This document shows positions 38,825 to 51,116 of a stretch of 64,000 bases of DNA, one piece after another. The notes under the pieces were generated by a model. That model made no database searches. It was not told the origin of the DNA and worked only from the letters and a program-made list of their open reading frames with translations. Position numbers and translations under genes: made by a program. Numbering within the stretch: the stretch's first letter is position 1; each line of letters begins with the position of its first letter. Source of the DNA: Neodontobutis hainanensis (lineage: Eukaryota; Chordata; Actinopteri; Gobiiformes; Odontobutidae); contig JALDNG010000022.1 in assembly GCA_024349245.1 (NCBI GenBank), positions 11,277,001 through 11,341,000 of the forward strand, given 5' to 3'.

Positions 38825-41800
38825 CCACAATAATTTCCAGCCTAAGTTTTATTTTATAATAAACTATAGTATGTTTGTGAACAAGAAGATTTTGTATAAT
38901 TTCTTAGTAAAATGTAACTTTGTATTAAAAGAAAAATCCTGTAAATTCACACAGCACTGCTTATTGTAAAATAACACCCTATTTGTTAGAGTTAGTGCAG
39001 CTTTATGATTATGGCAGCTCTTAAAGATTGTTTTATCACTGCTGCTCCATAGTTTTTTCTGTATTGAGAAATCAAACTTTGTAAAAAAAAAATAGGTGCA
39101 ACCACAGTCTACTTTGACAAAGACACATCAACAACAGATAGCCCCATGGCTAAAAAAGGAGTGAATGATGAGAAGACAGCTTCTCAACTTTGCTTTGTTT
39201 AGGGTTAGCTGAAATTAAGGAACCTGTTTTTTGTTTTTAAATCAAGCTTCTCAACCACAATCAAAAAAATTGTGTTGTCATGCAGTAGTGGGGGTTGTTA
39301 TTTGGTGCTTGTTATCTTGTTCAAATCTTGAGTCACACTAAAACATGTCCCTTTATCCACTTCAGCATGCTCCAGGGCAACAGTAATGTTTAGAGGAAGG
39401 AAAGGCATTTGAAAAAATCTAGGTATTAAAAACCCCTCCCCTAGTAGTAAGCAAGATATACCCCAAAAGCAAGCTTTTGGTTGAATTTCAGGGCTAAAAA
39501 TCACATATGGAGTACTAATTAATACTTTCAGATCTTTTTTTTTTTTTAACAAATGCTTTGGAATTGTGGTGTAGATGTTTTCTTTTAATCCTGACCAATA
39601 TGTTATTTCTATGTCACTAAACATCTTAACTCTAACAGTAGTTGTTACTGATAGCATGGGGGGGCCACTCCGGGGACTGTGCACGTACAGTAAGCATGTA
39701 TGCATGTCTATACATCGACGCAACTGAACAGATCCTATCCAATGTGTTTTCTGCAATAAATATTAAACTACACTAGAAAGTAACTATGATCCAATTTGAA
39801 TAATGTCAAAATATAATTTTTCAATATTTATGAAAATGTGTTAATTTTTTTTTTTTTGCTTCTTCTCAGGCCTCCTCAATCCTAAGGGCATCTCTTGTAC
39901 AGCAGTAAGTGTCTAGTTTAAGATCATTTGTCCAGACTGAAGGTGTCTCATTCAACATCACTAACACTCCTATCCTGCTATTCCAGGAGAACCAAAAGAG
40001 GTTCCAATGTTGCCCTCGCTGGACTATGACAAGCTGAAGAAAGATCTCATGGAGGGTGCAGACAGGCTCAGGGCCTTTCTGCTGCAGGCGCTGCGCTGGG
40101 TGATAATCTGTTATTTATATTTGATGTCTGATATTTGTCTTTAGTATACTAAACTGAACTAAATGAATTTGAAAGTTTAGTTGTGTGTTAAATGAAGAGT
40201 GTGTGGATTTTGAGAGTGTTAAACCATTCATCTTCTGTGTTCTAAAACGTCATTGCTTTTTGTTGTTACAGAGACTTACTCGTTCACACCCTGGTGAGCA
40301 GAGAGACACAGTGCTTCAGGCCTACATCAGCAACGACCTGTTGGGTCGCTACAGCAGTAACCAGGTGAGGCCATGGTAGGCTACCATGAAAAAGCTTGGT
40401 CTTCTGTGTGTGTTTTTTTTTTTTTTTAACATAAAATAATATTAATATAATAAAATATGGAAATGGCACTTTCTTCATTGTTCCCTAGTTCTACTTGGTA
40501 ATTTTTAACTTGTATAGCCTGCCTTTTTTTGGTGTTCGCCAAGCCTTTTAACACACTGTACATAATCCCTTACAGTAGAGGAAACAATCCTTACCTCCCA
40601 CCTCAGCTCTTTGTTGATGTTCTTACAACAGCGCTCCATGTTCTAGGACACTAATAGCATTTAGTAATGTTTACAATTGAATCAGACAAGTGTCCCACTC
40701 CTATCAAGTGTCCAGGCTCAGTGTGAGTGTGTTTTACACCTTTGCAACTAACTAACACATGACTTTGAGTATTCTTTCTTTGATTGTCAGAAAACTGTGC
40801 TTCACTTAATGAAGTCGAAGAATGAGATAATTCGTCAGTGCATGGCTCGTCTGATCAATGCCTTTGCTTCTTTTGCAGAGGGTAAGTGCCCAGTTGCTCC
40901 TAGATTTGTACTTATCACATTAATATATATTTTACAATAACTCACTGAGTGAAGCTTTTAGAGGCACGTGGCTTTTTATCAGATCCATCCACTCAGAATA
41001 AAACCTCTCAGCATTCTAGTCATAGAAAATGTTTTTGTTTGCAGATTAGTTCATACTCCTACTGACTCATTTTTCCAGGTCGAGTTTACCTTTCCCAGAT
41101 CTCTATGCTTCTAAGAATTATGACAGAGACACTCAAAAAGGAGGGAAAAGACTCATTGACAAGAGAACACGTGCTTATAGCTCTACAAAAACTCAGTCTC
41201 AGGTAAAAGAGATGGTGCATTCTTTTGCTGGTATTTATGTAAAGTTTTGACTTATCAGATTTTGAATTAGCATGTAAATATGAAAGAAGTTCTTAGTCTT
41301 TAGAGATCATTTCATTAAAAAGCTTCTGTAAAAGCTTAAATTGAAATACAGGTTGTTAAAATAAATGATATAATATGTTGTGTTGATAGGAGGAGTCAGC
41401 AGACAGCCATGATAGAGGATGGTCTGATTGGCTGGCTCATGGATGAGTTGCAGGACTCAGACTGTCTGAGTGACTACACTTTGGAGTACTCTGCTGCTTT
41501 GCTAATGAATCTATGTCTGCGAACAAAAGGTATATACTAGCAGTATTTTTTCAGATAACATTTTTAGTTTTATTTTTAGTTTCAAACATTTATAATTTTT
41601 GTAAATAACATAAAAAAGATGAGATATCAGACAGACAGACAGAGGGTTTTAAAATGGAAATACAGTCCTCATATCTATGGTTTAAAGCATATCAGTTAAC
41701 ATTATTACTGGCAGCATATTATATCATGGGTCACACCATCGTTTATACTAACAATGGAGCTCTTATTCTCCCACAATATTCTTTTTTTTTAATTTTATTT

Positions 41801-44800
41801 AATTTTTTACAAATGATTGAGGCCTATTATAGCTACAGATCTGAAATACACATTTGTATTTATATTATAATGAGTATGCACCAATTATATGAGCGCTGCT
41901 CTTTTACTGACCAGAATAAAGTTTAATCACTGTGTTTATGCCTTGTCTTTGTTTAGGAAAAAAAAAGTGTGCTGAAAATGCAAAACATGTGCTCAAGGTT
42001 CTAACTGATCTTCTTGGACATGAGAATCATGAGGTATCGCACACATCTATTCAAACTGAAAACCATACACACAACCTAAATAACAAATAAAAAGTTAGTT
42101 CAGGATACAGATATTCCAAAGTTGAGAGGAGATTGCTAACATATTGATACACAGTATGATTTTGTAGAACATTTGCTCTTTATAAGATATTGACATCAGG
42201 TACGACACGTAATGATAAATGGTGTTTGGTTTGTTTGTGCCTCTTCCTCTCTCTCAGATTCGACCGTATGTTAATGGAGCGCTGTACAGTATCCTGTCTA
42301 TTCCCTCTGTGAGACAGGAAGCCAGAGAGATGGTAAGATAGCCATCAAATCTTCATTTGCTAGGAAGAAACTCGTGTTTTGTCTTTCTATGACACAGACA
42401 AGAAGCAAATTTCTACATAACAATATTCGTATTAGCTTCTGTTACTCTATTCAATCCACCCAAATTTCTAACCATGTTAGCCTTTTGAAATTGTGTTTTT
42501 TTTCTTATAATGTGTCTTGTATCTATTTGAACAGAGTGTGGAAGAGATTCTTTGCTGTTACAGCAAAGAGGGGGATCCAGACCTTAACCGACAGATTGAG
42601 TTTATCATCAAACAGCTGAATTCAAGTATGTAATGTTTTGTGAATATGTGCTTTACTTTTAACATTGCTATGCACATTGCTATAATAACATTAAATCCTG
42701 ATTACAAAGAGGGGCTTATTGGTATATGCATTTTTTGGGAATGTGCATGCATGCAATAACGGCTACTATCAAACATGCTTCTGGATTTTAATACTGGTAT
42801 TAAATGTTCTGTTTAAACCAGATGAAGAAGAGGGACCAGAATCGGACGATGAAGAGGAAGAGGATGACAATGATGTAAGGCTTTAGACATGGATAAATGA
42901 CAAGTGAAGGGCCATTAAATTAAGCTTGTCTACAACCGTTTTTGCTATGAGACAATTCCCTAATTTCTTACATTGAAACAAATTTAAAAAAACAATACAA
43001 TACAAAACAATTATTAGCAGCAGCAACAAATGAGAAACCTTTTAACATAAAAAATAGTAATAATAAAACTGGGATAGCTTACACCAGAGCGTTAAGTCAT
43101 AAATATTCATTCTTACTTTTACAGATACAAATACTATTCACGAATGTACAAATAATTTTTATAGTTGAAAATCAGTATATGTGTACTAAATCTTTTTTAG
43201 GGCTTTTTGTTCTAACATGGACTCTTTGTCCTCTGCCTCTGACATTGTCTTCCATTGTGAAGTTTCAATTCAATGCACTCAGAGTTGGCTTTATATTGGG
43301 TTTTTTGCATCATGTAAAACTGTATTTATTGAGCATAAAGTATTATCTCTTTAGGTAATGTTTACATGCATAGTTTAAAATGTCTGATTAACTGATGTAA
43401 GTATTTATGCAGCTATTCATTTTTTGCTATGATAGGAGGATTTGATTGAAACAGACCTTGACCAAGAGGAAATTCTCCAGCCACAGCCTCGGGAACTGTC
43501 TGGAGAGAGTCTGCTCACTACAGAGTATCTAGGAGTAAGTACAAATAAATTAGCCCAATATACACTCACCATCCCGCACTAAGATTGGTTCAGTTCAACA
43601 GCTAATAAATTATTCCTAGATTTCTAAATGCTTAGTGGTTAATTTTTTGGCATTTATAGATTTTTTTTTCCAAAATCAATGTTGACCTGAAAACTATACA
43701 GTAGTGCACAAGACTGATATTGATATTGTATAATGTCAACAGTATATGCCATGAAACTGGATATTGGAGTGTCTCTTAAGATCTTTCTATTATTTATGGT
43801 TACTAGACACTATCTAGGAGTTTTCTCTCCATCAGCACAGACTCTTTGACTAAAATGTACTTTGTCTGTATGTTAATCTTGGTTTGTTTGTGGGTTATAC
43901 AGATTATGACCAACATGGCAAAACCAAAAAAGAAATCCCCTCTACACCAGCCAAGTGTAAATGAACCCTTGCAACGTCCAGTCACTCCAAGATCAAATCG
44001 AAATTCCAGCTCCGGGTATGTATAAACTATACACAAATTGTGGAGTGTTCTGTTGAACAATATACTGTAAGTCAGGTGACTAAATTTGAAATATGGAGTC
44101 TGGCTGTTGTCTCAAGGGTTATCATTTTACAGCAGCACAAGAGGAAACCTGGTTAGCTTTGCTCCTGTGTAACGGAGGACAATAAATCTAAATGGGTCAT
44201 TATGAATGATCTGTTTTGTGAGATAGCTTTTGTTATCACAAACTCTTGTCCTGAATGACAGACCATCAAAAATACAACTTGGAAAGCTCCTAAATCTACT
44301 ATTACATGCTAACTCTATATAAATGGCAAGAATGATTTTTTATTTAAACTATCAATAACTGGGAAAACAAAGCTAGAAGACAAGGGATTATTGTAAAACA
44401 AAACTCTAGAGAAGTAGTTCTGTTTGTGTTCAACTGTGATGTGTTGGGAATACAGACTCGGCAGCCAGGGAGATGATGGTAGCAGGGACAGTAAATACCC
44501 GTTACAAAAGAATGAGGGAGGAAGCCTGACTTCTCCTCAGTTCAACTCTCGTCCTCCAACACGTACAGGCAGTCGCCCCACAACGAGCGACTCCTTACAT
44601 CATAGTATTGGTAAGTACACTTTAATGCAACAGTAGTTAGTAGTACTTTGAATGAATGAGCATATTTAAATTTTCTAAAATCTGACAATGATATTTACAC
44701 TAAACTTGTCTCAATATTTTTTTAGTTGAACCTTTTTGCTCCACTGGCTTGCTTTGGACATGATGTTTTATCTAGTATCTAGAAGCTAATTTGCAAAAAA

Positions 44801-47800
44801 AAAGATAGCTACAACTTTTTTTTTCTCACCACAGATGCCGAATGCGGCAGGTTGTCACAGGAGATGGAGTTAGATGGGATGTATGATGGACATGCCAGAT
44901 TACGACATTCCCAGAGGGAACACAATGGATGTTCTGCAAGGTAAACTGACCCACATCGTTATGGACTAGATATTTATGACGTGAAACGCAGTTAAACAGT
45001 GTTCATTCACTCAGTCCTTTAAGAAATTGGTCCACAATGACAGTAGACTAAATATAAGGAGGACAATTTAGCAGCTGCTTACTTTCCCGTTTCTCCCACA
45101 GTTTTCACAATTATAGAGGTCTCTCTCATTTACATTTACATTTAGTCATTTAGCAGATGCTTTTATCCAAAGCGACTTACAAGTGAGGAAAACAATGGGA
45201 GCAATTTTAACAACACAAGGTAACAAAAAGCATAAGTGCACAAAAAACTAGTCAGTTAAAAACCTAGCACAGTAATCAAAGCCAAGGATAAGAATTTTTT
45301 TTTTTTTTTTTAGAAAAGGAATCGATAGAAAGGAAGTAGAATTCAGTGTTTGGCAGTCAGGTGTTGACGGAAAAGATGTGTTTTCAAGCGTTTTTTTAAG
45401 ATGGCTACAGAATCTGCTGATCTTGTAGCAGATCCAGAGAAAGTGCGTGAGAGTGATTTTTTTCCTTTTTGGGATGGTACCACCAGACGTTCATTAGCAG
45501 AGCGCAGGGATCTGGTAGGAACATAGGTCTGTATCAGTGAGTGAAGATATGAGGGGGCGGAGCCAGTGGTGGTCTTGTAGGCCAAGAGCATAGCTTTGAA
45601 CTTGATGCGGGCATCAACCAGGAGCCAGTGTAACCTAGTGAAGAGAGGAGTTACGTGCCTTCTCTTTGGTTCTTTAAAGACCACTCTTGCCGCTGCATTC
45701 TGAATCAGCTGCAGAGGTTTGGTTGTGCAGGCAGTGAGTCCAGCCAGAAGAGCATTGCAATAATCCAGTTTGGACAAGACAAGAGCCTGGACTAGGATTT
45801 GCGTAGAGTGCTTCGATAGGAAAGGTCTAATTTTCCTAATGTTGTAGAGGATGAATCTACAGGACCTGGTGGTGCTGCTCTCTCATGCGTCTCGTCACCC
45901 CACAAACACACTCCAGCGGGTAACTGCATGCGTCATCGATCTCCATTGTTCAGCTCAGTAAAGTCCAAACATGGCTTCCTTTTTATTGTTTGAAAAGTCT
46001 ACAATGCTTTTTTGTTCGACATAGCGTTTTGTGTCCTGCTGTGATCAGGTGGATGTACTCATGGAAGTCTTCAGCTCCAGGAAAGCTACTAGAACCAGGT
46101 CCAGTTAGTAATGTTTGTGTAAAATGTCCTCACTTATTTTAGAAGTGTTATTTATTAGTTTATTGTTTTATCACTGTATAATACAATATAAATTTAAACA
46201 TAAATTAAATTATGTATTAAATATACTGTATGTATGTCCAATTTTAATTTAGACTGGTAAAATTAATTTCCAATATATTTTAGATGCATCAATAATGTAT
46301 CTATATTATAATTGTTTTCTTTTTAAATCTCAAATAGTGCACACATGCAATGTTTTTAAATACACAAGTGTAATCAAGCCTCAGTCCATCTTGCGCCAAA
46401 ACCCCGCCTCAGCACGCCCACAGCGGTGCATGGCAACTCGTCCACACCTGAACCAGGTGGAAGATGGCAAATCAGCCATGCCCCACTGACTATGAGCCTA
46501 AAATTTTCTCATTTTTAAACAATTTAACATGTCTGCGGGCAGTGGCCTCAGACTGCTATTTCTGTCGCAAAATAAATTTGGATAATAAGTTACAGTACAG
46601 TAGCTTTATATAAGGGACCTTTTTGGTCCATTTGGAGGTTTTCACTTGCTCTAAAAACGGTAAGTGCATTTATAGGCTTATAGTCGGTGAAGATACTTTG
46701 TGCATACATTACTTCTCAGATAGGAAGCACATAAAAACAAAAACAAAATACATTTTTATCATTTTAAAATATTATTATATTTAATTTTAAAAATATGCAG
46801 GGTCCCCATGCTTCTTGAAAGTACTTGAATTTCAGACATTCAGATTCTCAAGGTCTAGAAAGTACTTGAAAACAAAAAGGTCCTTAAATTGCTTGAATAA
46901 TATTTAAAATAAATCTGGTTTAGTAGAATGGTTCTAAAAATGTTCATACACGAGCTGCCAAAAACAACAAAAAACTGATTTCCAAAATGATTTTAACTTG
47001 AGTTTATTTATTAACTAGTAAGATCTCTATTGAAAAATAGAGTAGTTACTAGTTAATAAATAAACTTGTTAATTTTTTAATGTTAACAAGTTTTACTGTA
47101 ATATTCCTACATTTAATCACTTTTTATTGAAAATTTACAATTTTTTTTTTTCTAATTTAAGAATTACAACAAAAAAACAGTTTAATGCAAGAAAATATGT
47201 TTTTAACTCCATTGATTTAATTGGATTTAATTCTATTTCTTTTAAGACAACTGCTCAAAACGGTCTAAATTTATGAAACCTACACATTCAGAAGATCATT
47301 ATTACTTTAAAACTTTTTATTAAAAGTCCTTGAAAGTCCTTAAATCTAATGTTCCTTTAAGAGTGAGGACCCTGAATATGTGTGAATTATGTGACAAATC
47401 TTTATTCACCATTATATGCCTTTTTAAATTGAACAACATGCTTCCTGTAAAACTACGACGTGGGTCAGTTTTATTTGAGGATCTGTGGAGAGAGTTGGCA
47501 GGCGCGCTCCTTGACACCAGTTGGTGACTCAGCACTGCCAAGCTGCTCTGTGAGACTGTGACATGTGTTTAAACGAGCAGCTCCCACAAAGAGACCCATT
47601 CAAGCAGACCTCCCCTGCTACACCCCTCCTTTAAATTTTAGAGGAACTTGACTCCTCAATCTTGCCAAGAGTAATAAGTCCCAGTCCCCCCGTCAGAACC
47701 CCCGTCAGAACCCCCGTCAGTCCCCCAGGAACGTAAAACACTTCAACCATACAGCCTGGCTAAGTCTGAATCCACTAGCCTTATTTCACCCCCGGTTGAA

Positions 47801-50800
47801 AGACAAGACTTCAAGATAATCAACAAAGAAATCAATGGAATCCTAGAAACGCAGCAATTTGGCCCAAACCACAGGAACAACACCTTCTAGTTCTTTGTGC
47901 TTGTTACCAAAAACAGGGCCGTCCCTCTAGTTACACAATAACACACCTGGAGGACCAACCAGGCTATTTCCACAACTTCAAAGTTTAACACTAGCGAGGA
48001 GGGTTAATTAATGAGACATTCTCATCTAGATGGAAGTTTACATTTCACAAGCATTGTGAGAATCTCCTCTGCTGACTAGGCTTCAGTTTGTTCTGGCTAC
48101 TTTTAACAACTCATTTCTCTTCAACCTCATGTCAGTGCGCATGAAGAAACTCCAACCTGGAGGGTATTGACATCTATTGGCAGCTCTTTGTTCCTCAGTT
48201 GCATTGTCTGTAGATAAAAGTTCATGTTGTTTAATTAAGCATGATTCATCCCACTACTCTTTAACCACTCCACCGCCTAAATTAACTAACTATAGTTGAC
48301 TTAGTTCTTTTTCGGTACACTGACCCTTTCCTCTTCTTTTTTCTTATCTTTTTCTTTTCTTTTTTTAAGGAAATAAAATCAGGTTCTGCCCCTTCCTGTA
48401 AAGTGCATTTGTATTTATGTCACAGTTTGTTGTCCTTATGCATTTACTTAGAAGACACAGAGTTGTTTAAAATCTCTATAGAGACAGTGGCTGCTACATT
48501 TGTGAAACAGTGAGTCAAACTTTGCAGGCTTTTTATTCTATTTTCATGTGATTGTGCAGGCCCCAAGAACATCTTGTGTTTTCGTACAGATCATAGTGTT
48601 TGATTATATCAGATTTTTATCTTGGATGTTGGAGACATTGGGACTGGTATGACAAAAAAATGAATGTGTTTTACTGAAATTTAGCAATCTATTATGGTAT
48701 AGGATTGCCACACAGGAGACAAGTGATTAGGCTTAGGCCAGAGAATTTAGGCCTTATTATCTGTTTTTATTTATTTATTTTTAATGAAAGTCATTGCTCC
48801 AAAGATACACTACGGACTAAATAAATTTTCTGGAGTCATATGAATATACACTTTTTGATTTAATTTTCTCAATGTCCACAAACCTCTCCTGGTATTTGTA
48901 CACAAAATCTGCCACTTACACAATATTTATAAATGTTGTATGGTATCAGAAAGTTGACTTTGAGGAAGTAACCAGGACTAAGGGAAAGATAAACTATTAA
49001 CTATTGAGATTTGCCTTTGTATTATCTGCTGAAGAGTGGTTTGAGTCCCACATACGTATGTCTGTGTGCCAAATCCATGTTTGGCTCTAATCCTTTCAAA
49101 TTAGATCTGCTCATAACTATTGAGCTCTGTTCTATCAGGTTTCATAGCACTTTAAAGGATTACAGTGACCATCCTAAACATATATAGGAAATGGCAGTAG
49201 CTGAAACCAATCCACAAAAGGAATAGTGTTGTTTATTTTGTTTTTTAGTGTTGACTCCCAATGTTTTAGCTGTATTTTATGACTTTTTTGTGTATCCACA
49301 GTGAATATATTCCAGCGTTTGTAAGCCAGCCTAAGATTCCCCGCACACCTGATGGACCACCCAGCCAGAGAGGTTCTTCTCATGGTCGTGGCCTGGCACC
49401 TCATTTTTCGAAGTCCGAGCCACAGCAGAGCAGCAGACCAGGGTCTGTCAGCTCCACGGGGGACAAGTTGCGACAAAGTGGAAGTAAGCGTTGTGGGAAC
49501 AAAAATCTTTCAAATTTCAGCAACTATTGGTTATTTTCTTAACTACAGTTAAACAACTATCATTTGAATGTCCTTGTAATAATCAGGTTGAATGACAGAA
49601 CAATTTCTATATACATAGATGTATACATAAGACAACAAAGCTATTCAATAGAAAAGATATTTATTACGTGCCATCAGTTTGTGCCAAGAATTAACCTTGT
49701 GAAAGTATTGCAATACTACACAGGAACTATTTACCAGAATGACCAGCGCCATTCTTTCTGAAAACAAAAGCAGTGACACAGCATAAATAAAAAGACAAGG
49801 GTAAATTTACTGTAAGATAACATTTAAGGTTGCTGAGCTTCACTTTCACTGGAAGTCATCTGTAACAAAATGTCTCTTTTAAAATCTAAGCTTTGCTCCT
49901 TGTGCTTTGCTTTGTTGACTCCAAGGTTGTACAATAATCTCCTCTACTTACATGCCAGATACTTGGCACATTACAGTCACCTCTGATTGTGACTTCAGTA
50001 ACTCTTACCAGTCAATATGGGCCAACTGTATTACAGTGTATGTTTGTATTTTAACACAATAACCTTAAAAGTTGAGTCACAGCAGGAAAGACGGCTTGAT
50101 CAATTGCCCTGGTGCTTTTAGTTGGATGATACCATCTCTCTATGCTCTCATGCATCTTAATTGTATTTGATGAGTGACTACCTCCGGCTCTTACGCTGGC
50201 TGCCCTTACCATAAAGCCTGTAATAAGACCTAATGGTCAGTCATAGCCACCACTTCCTATTGTGTGTGTGTGTGTGCGTGTTGTACTTCTGAGGTCTGGC
50301 AAGAGTCAGCCATCTATGGACTCACTAGAAAGCCACTTAATCTAAGAATCACTAAAAACGTATCAAGAGGGCACATATGGCATCAAAAAGCCTGTTTCAA
50401 AGTGATTTTCAATGGCTTTTATTGGTCTGTTCCCTAGCTTTGTCCCAATGTATTTACACTTGAATACAGCTTCTGCCAACTGTTATGTGCTATTATCTTT
50501 AATATCTTCTGCTTGGTGGCGTCTGGCTTTAGGAGAGAGAACGCCACTTTTGTCAAACACATCAGCAGCAACTGACAAAGACGGGTCTTTGACTGGAGGC
50601 AGACGAAGGAAGTGCTTGTGTAGCTGACTGGGCCACCCACACAGCAAAGCAGAGAGGCCGCATCAGTACTTCAATGATGAAATAATGAAAACAAATAATA
50701 ATAACTTAAAACACGTGCTGATTTATTTATTCTGAGTTTGTTAAACGGAGTGTAGCAGTGCACCAAAACTGATGTACAAACCCAAAAATAGATCTTAGAG

Positions 50801-51116
50801 TAAAAGCAGTTACTAGTTCCCAAAGCTGAAATTTAGCATGTTTCTACAAAGGTTTTTTTTTTTTTGTTAAATTTCACTTCAGGAGGGGTCATAATTTTGT
50901 TGTTTTTTCTCTTCTGGGCCTGTAGTTCTGTTTTTAAGCATTGATTTCCTACAGAGGGGTTAAAGGGACACAGTTGTCCCTAAACACATTAATTTTGTAG
51001 TGTCCTTTTTTTATATTAACACACATTATGTAACAGTCACCTGATGCAACTCCCTACTTTTCCTCTCCGTTTGTCCTCTTCCTAATCCTGCAGGCAGCAA
51101 GTCAAAGAGGAGGTGA
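34626..51116 (+). CDS. armc9: LisH-domain armadillo-repeat protein 9 (cilium basal body)
   Basis: ARMC9 acts at the basal body and daughter centriole of cilia; human mutations cause Joubert syndrome. Exons: 34626-34676, 34877-35002, 35116-35280, 35642-35797, 35907-35999, 36623-36647, 37324-37481, 37622-37720, 39870-39904, 39987-40099, 40272-40364, 40791-40881, 41079-41202, 41390-41529, 41957-42033, 42258-42332, 42535-42625, 42822-42874, 43436-43534, 43903-44015, 44456-44610, 44835-44940, 49302-49483, 51094-51116. The protein is about 813 residues. It opens MGDILATEADLLGMIKEYLK (LisH region). A short coiled-coil follows (around 200-240, QLQIQLAESDRR), then armadillo repeats (about 330-560), an acidic stretch (PESDDEEEEDDND) and a poorly conserved Ser/Pro-rich tail ending SKSKRR. 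Blocks such as EFLPYYALPFVPNPTVHPSF and NLIG-type ITAELVDSLEATVSGKM match mammalian ARMC9 closely. Oddities: exons 39870-39904 and 39987-40099 are out of phase by one base, one intron is U12-type and one has a GC donor. Confidence 0.95.
35798..35906 (+). other. armc9: GC-AG intron of ARMC9
   Basis: The exon ends …CTCTTCCAG and the intron begins GCAAGA; no GT is placed so that the conserved protein (…FQ|DSW…) continues in frame. The acceptor TTTATTTAG|GAT is normal. GC donors after a strong CAG exon end are a known minor class of the major spliceosome. Confidence 0.85.
36000..36622 (+). other. armc9: U12-type (minor spliceosome) intron of ARMC9
   Basis: The donor GTATCCTTT (36,000-36,008) is the full U12 5' consensus RTATCCTTT. 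A branch-site match TTCTTTAAC lies at 36,601-36,609, about 14 bases before the terminal CAG, within the short spacing U12 introns need. There is no polypyrimidine tract next to the acceptor. Flanking exons join in phase 0 to give …NLY|REGGRSTK. Confidence 0.92.
38310..38345 (+). other. armc9: Candidate 36-nt cassette microexon of ARMC9
   Basis: Between CACAAAG and GTAAGT lies a 36-base open segment, GGATATTACTCT … GGCTAT. It encodes GYYSMSPYDDGY in phase 0, exactly fitting the phase-0 junction after exon 37622-37720. The donor is strong and the acceptor tract weak. Human ARMC9 as I know it has no counterpart here (…RPGT|AST…), so it may be a fish-specific or alternative exon. Confidence 0.4.
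38771..38822. repeat. (AT)26 microsatellite
   Basis: An uninterrupted AT dinucleotide run of 52 bases in an ARMC9 intron. Confidence 0.97.
45127..45905 (-). mobile_element. 5'-truncated CR1/L2-type LINE
   Basis: On the minus strand the end of ORF2 reads SCRFILYNIRKIRPFLSKHS, then LSKLDYCNALLAGL, LQLIQNAAARVVF and HVTPLFTRLHWL, then LKKRLKTHLFRQHL. This is the classic C-terminal part of fish CR1/L2-like LINEs. The WNxLP segment normally before the last block is deleted (TFSG|SATRSADS), so the copy is internally damaged as well as truncated near 45,900. The 3' tail at 45,127-45,185 reads TAAGTCGCTTTGGATAAAAG, then CATCTGCTAAATGACTAAAT. It lies in ARMC9 intron 44941-49301, antisense to the gene. 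Confidence 0.88.
46798..47374. mobile_element. Intact 577-bp nonautonomous DNA transposon (MITE) with target duplication
   Basis: The ends are an inverted repeat, CAGGGTCC at the left and GGACCCTG at the right. Both are flanked directly by AATATG (46,792-46,797 and 47,375-47,380), a 6-bp target-site duplication. Inside both ends lie repeated CTTGAAAGT/AAAGTCCTT words. There is no transposase reading frame, so it is nonautonomous. CAGGG ends suggest hAT-like elements, but 6 bp is short for the usual 8-bp hAT duplication; other superfamilies are possible. It sits in an ARMC9 intron. Confidence 0.8.
47687..47720 (+). repeat. Short 12-bp tandem repeat, 2.8 copies
   Basis: The unit CCCCCGTCAGAA is repeated twice in full and once as ten bases. 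Surrounding 47,480-48,000 is GC-richer than the rest of this ARMC9 intron but has no recognised coding content. Confidence 0.9.

Noticed and set aside
39298..39756. 152-codon minus-strand frame inside an ARMC9 intron
   Set aside because: Lies antisense in an intron, is crossed by a poly-A/T run giving a lysine string and matches no family I know.
47480..48000. GC-richer block in an ARMC9 intron as an extra gene or LTR element
   Set aside because: No long frame, no paired long repeats and no recognisable retroelement motif.
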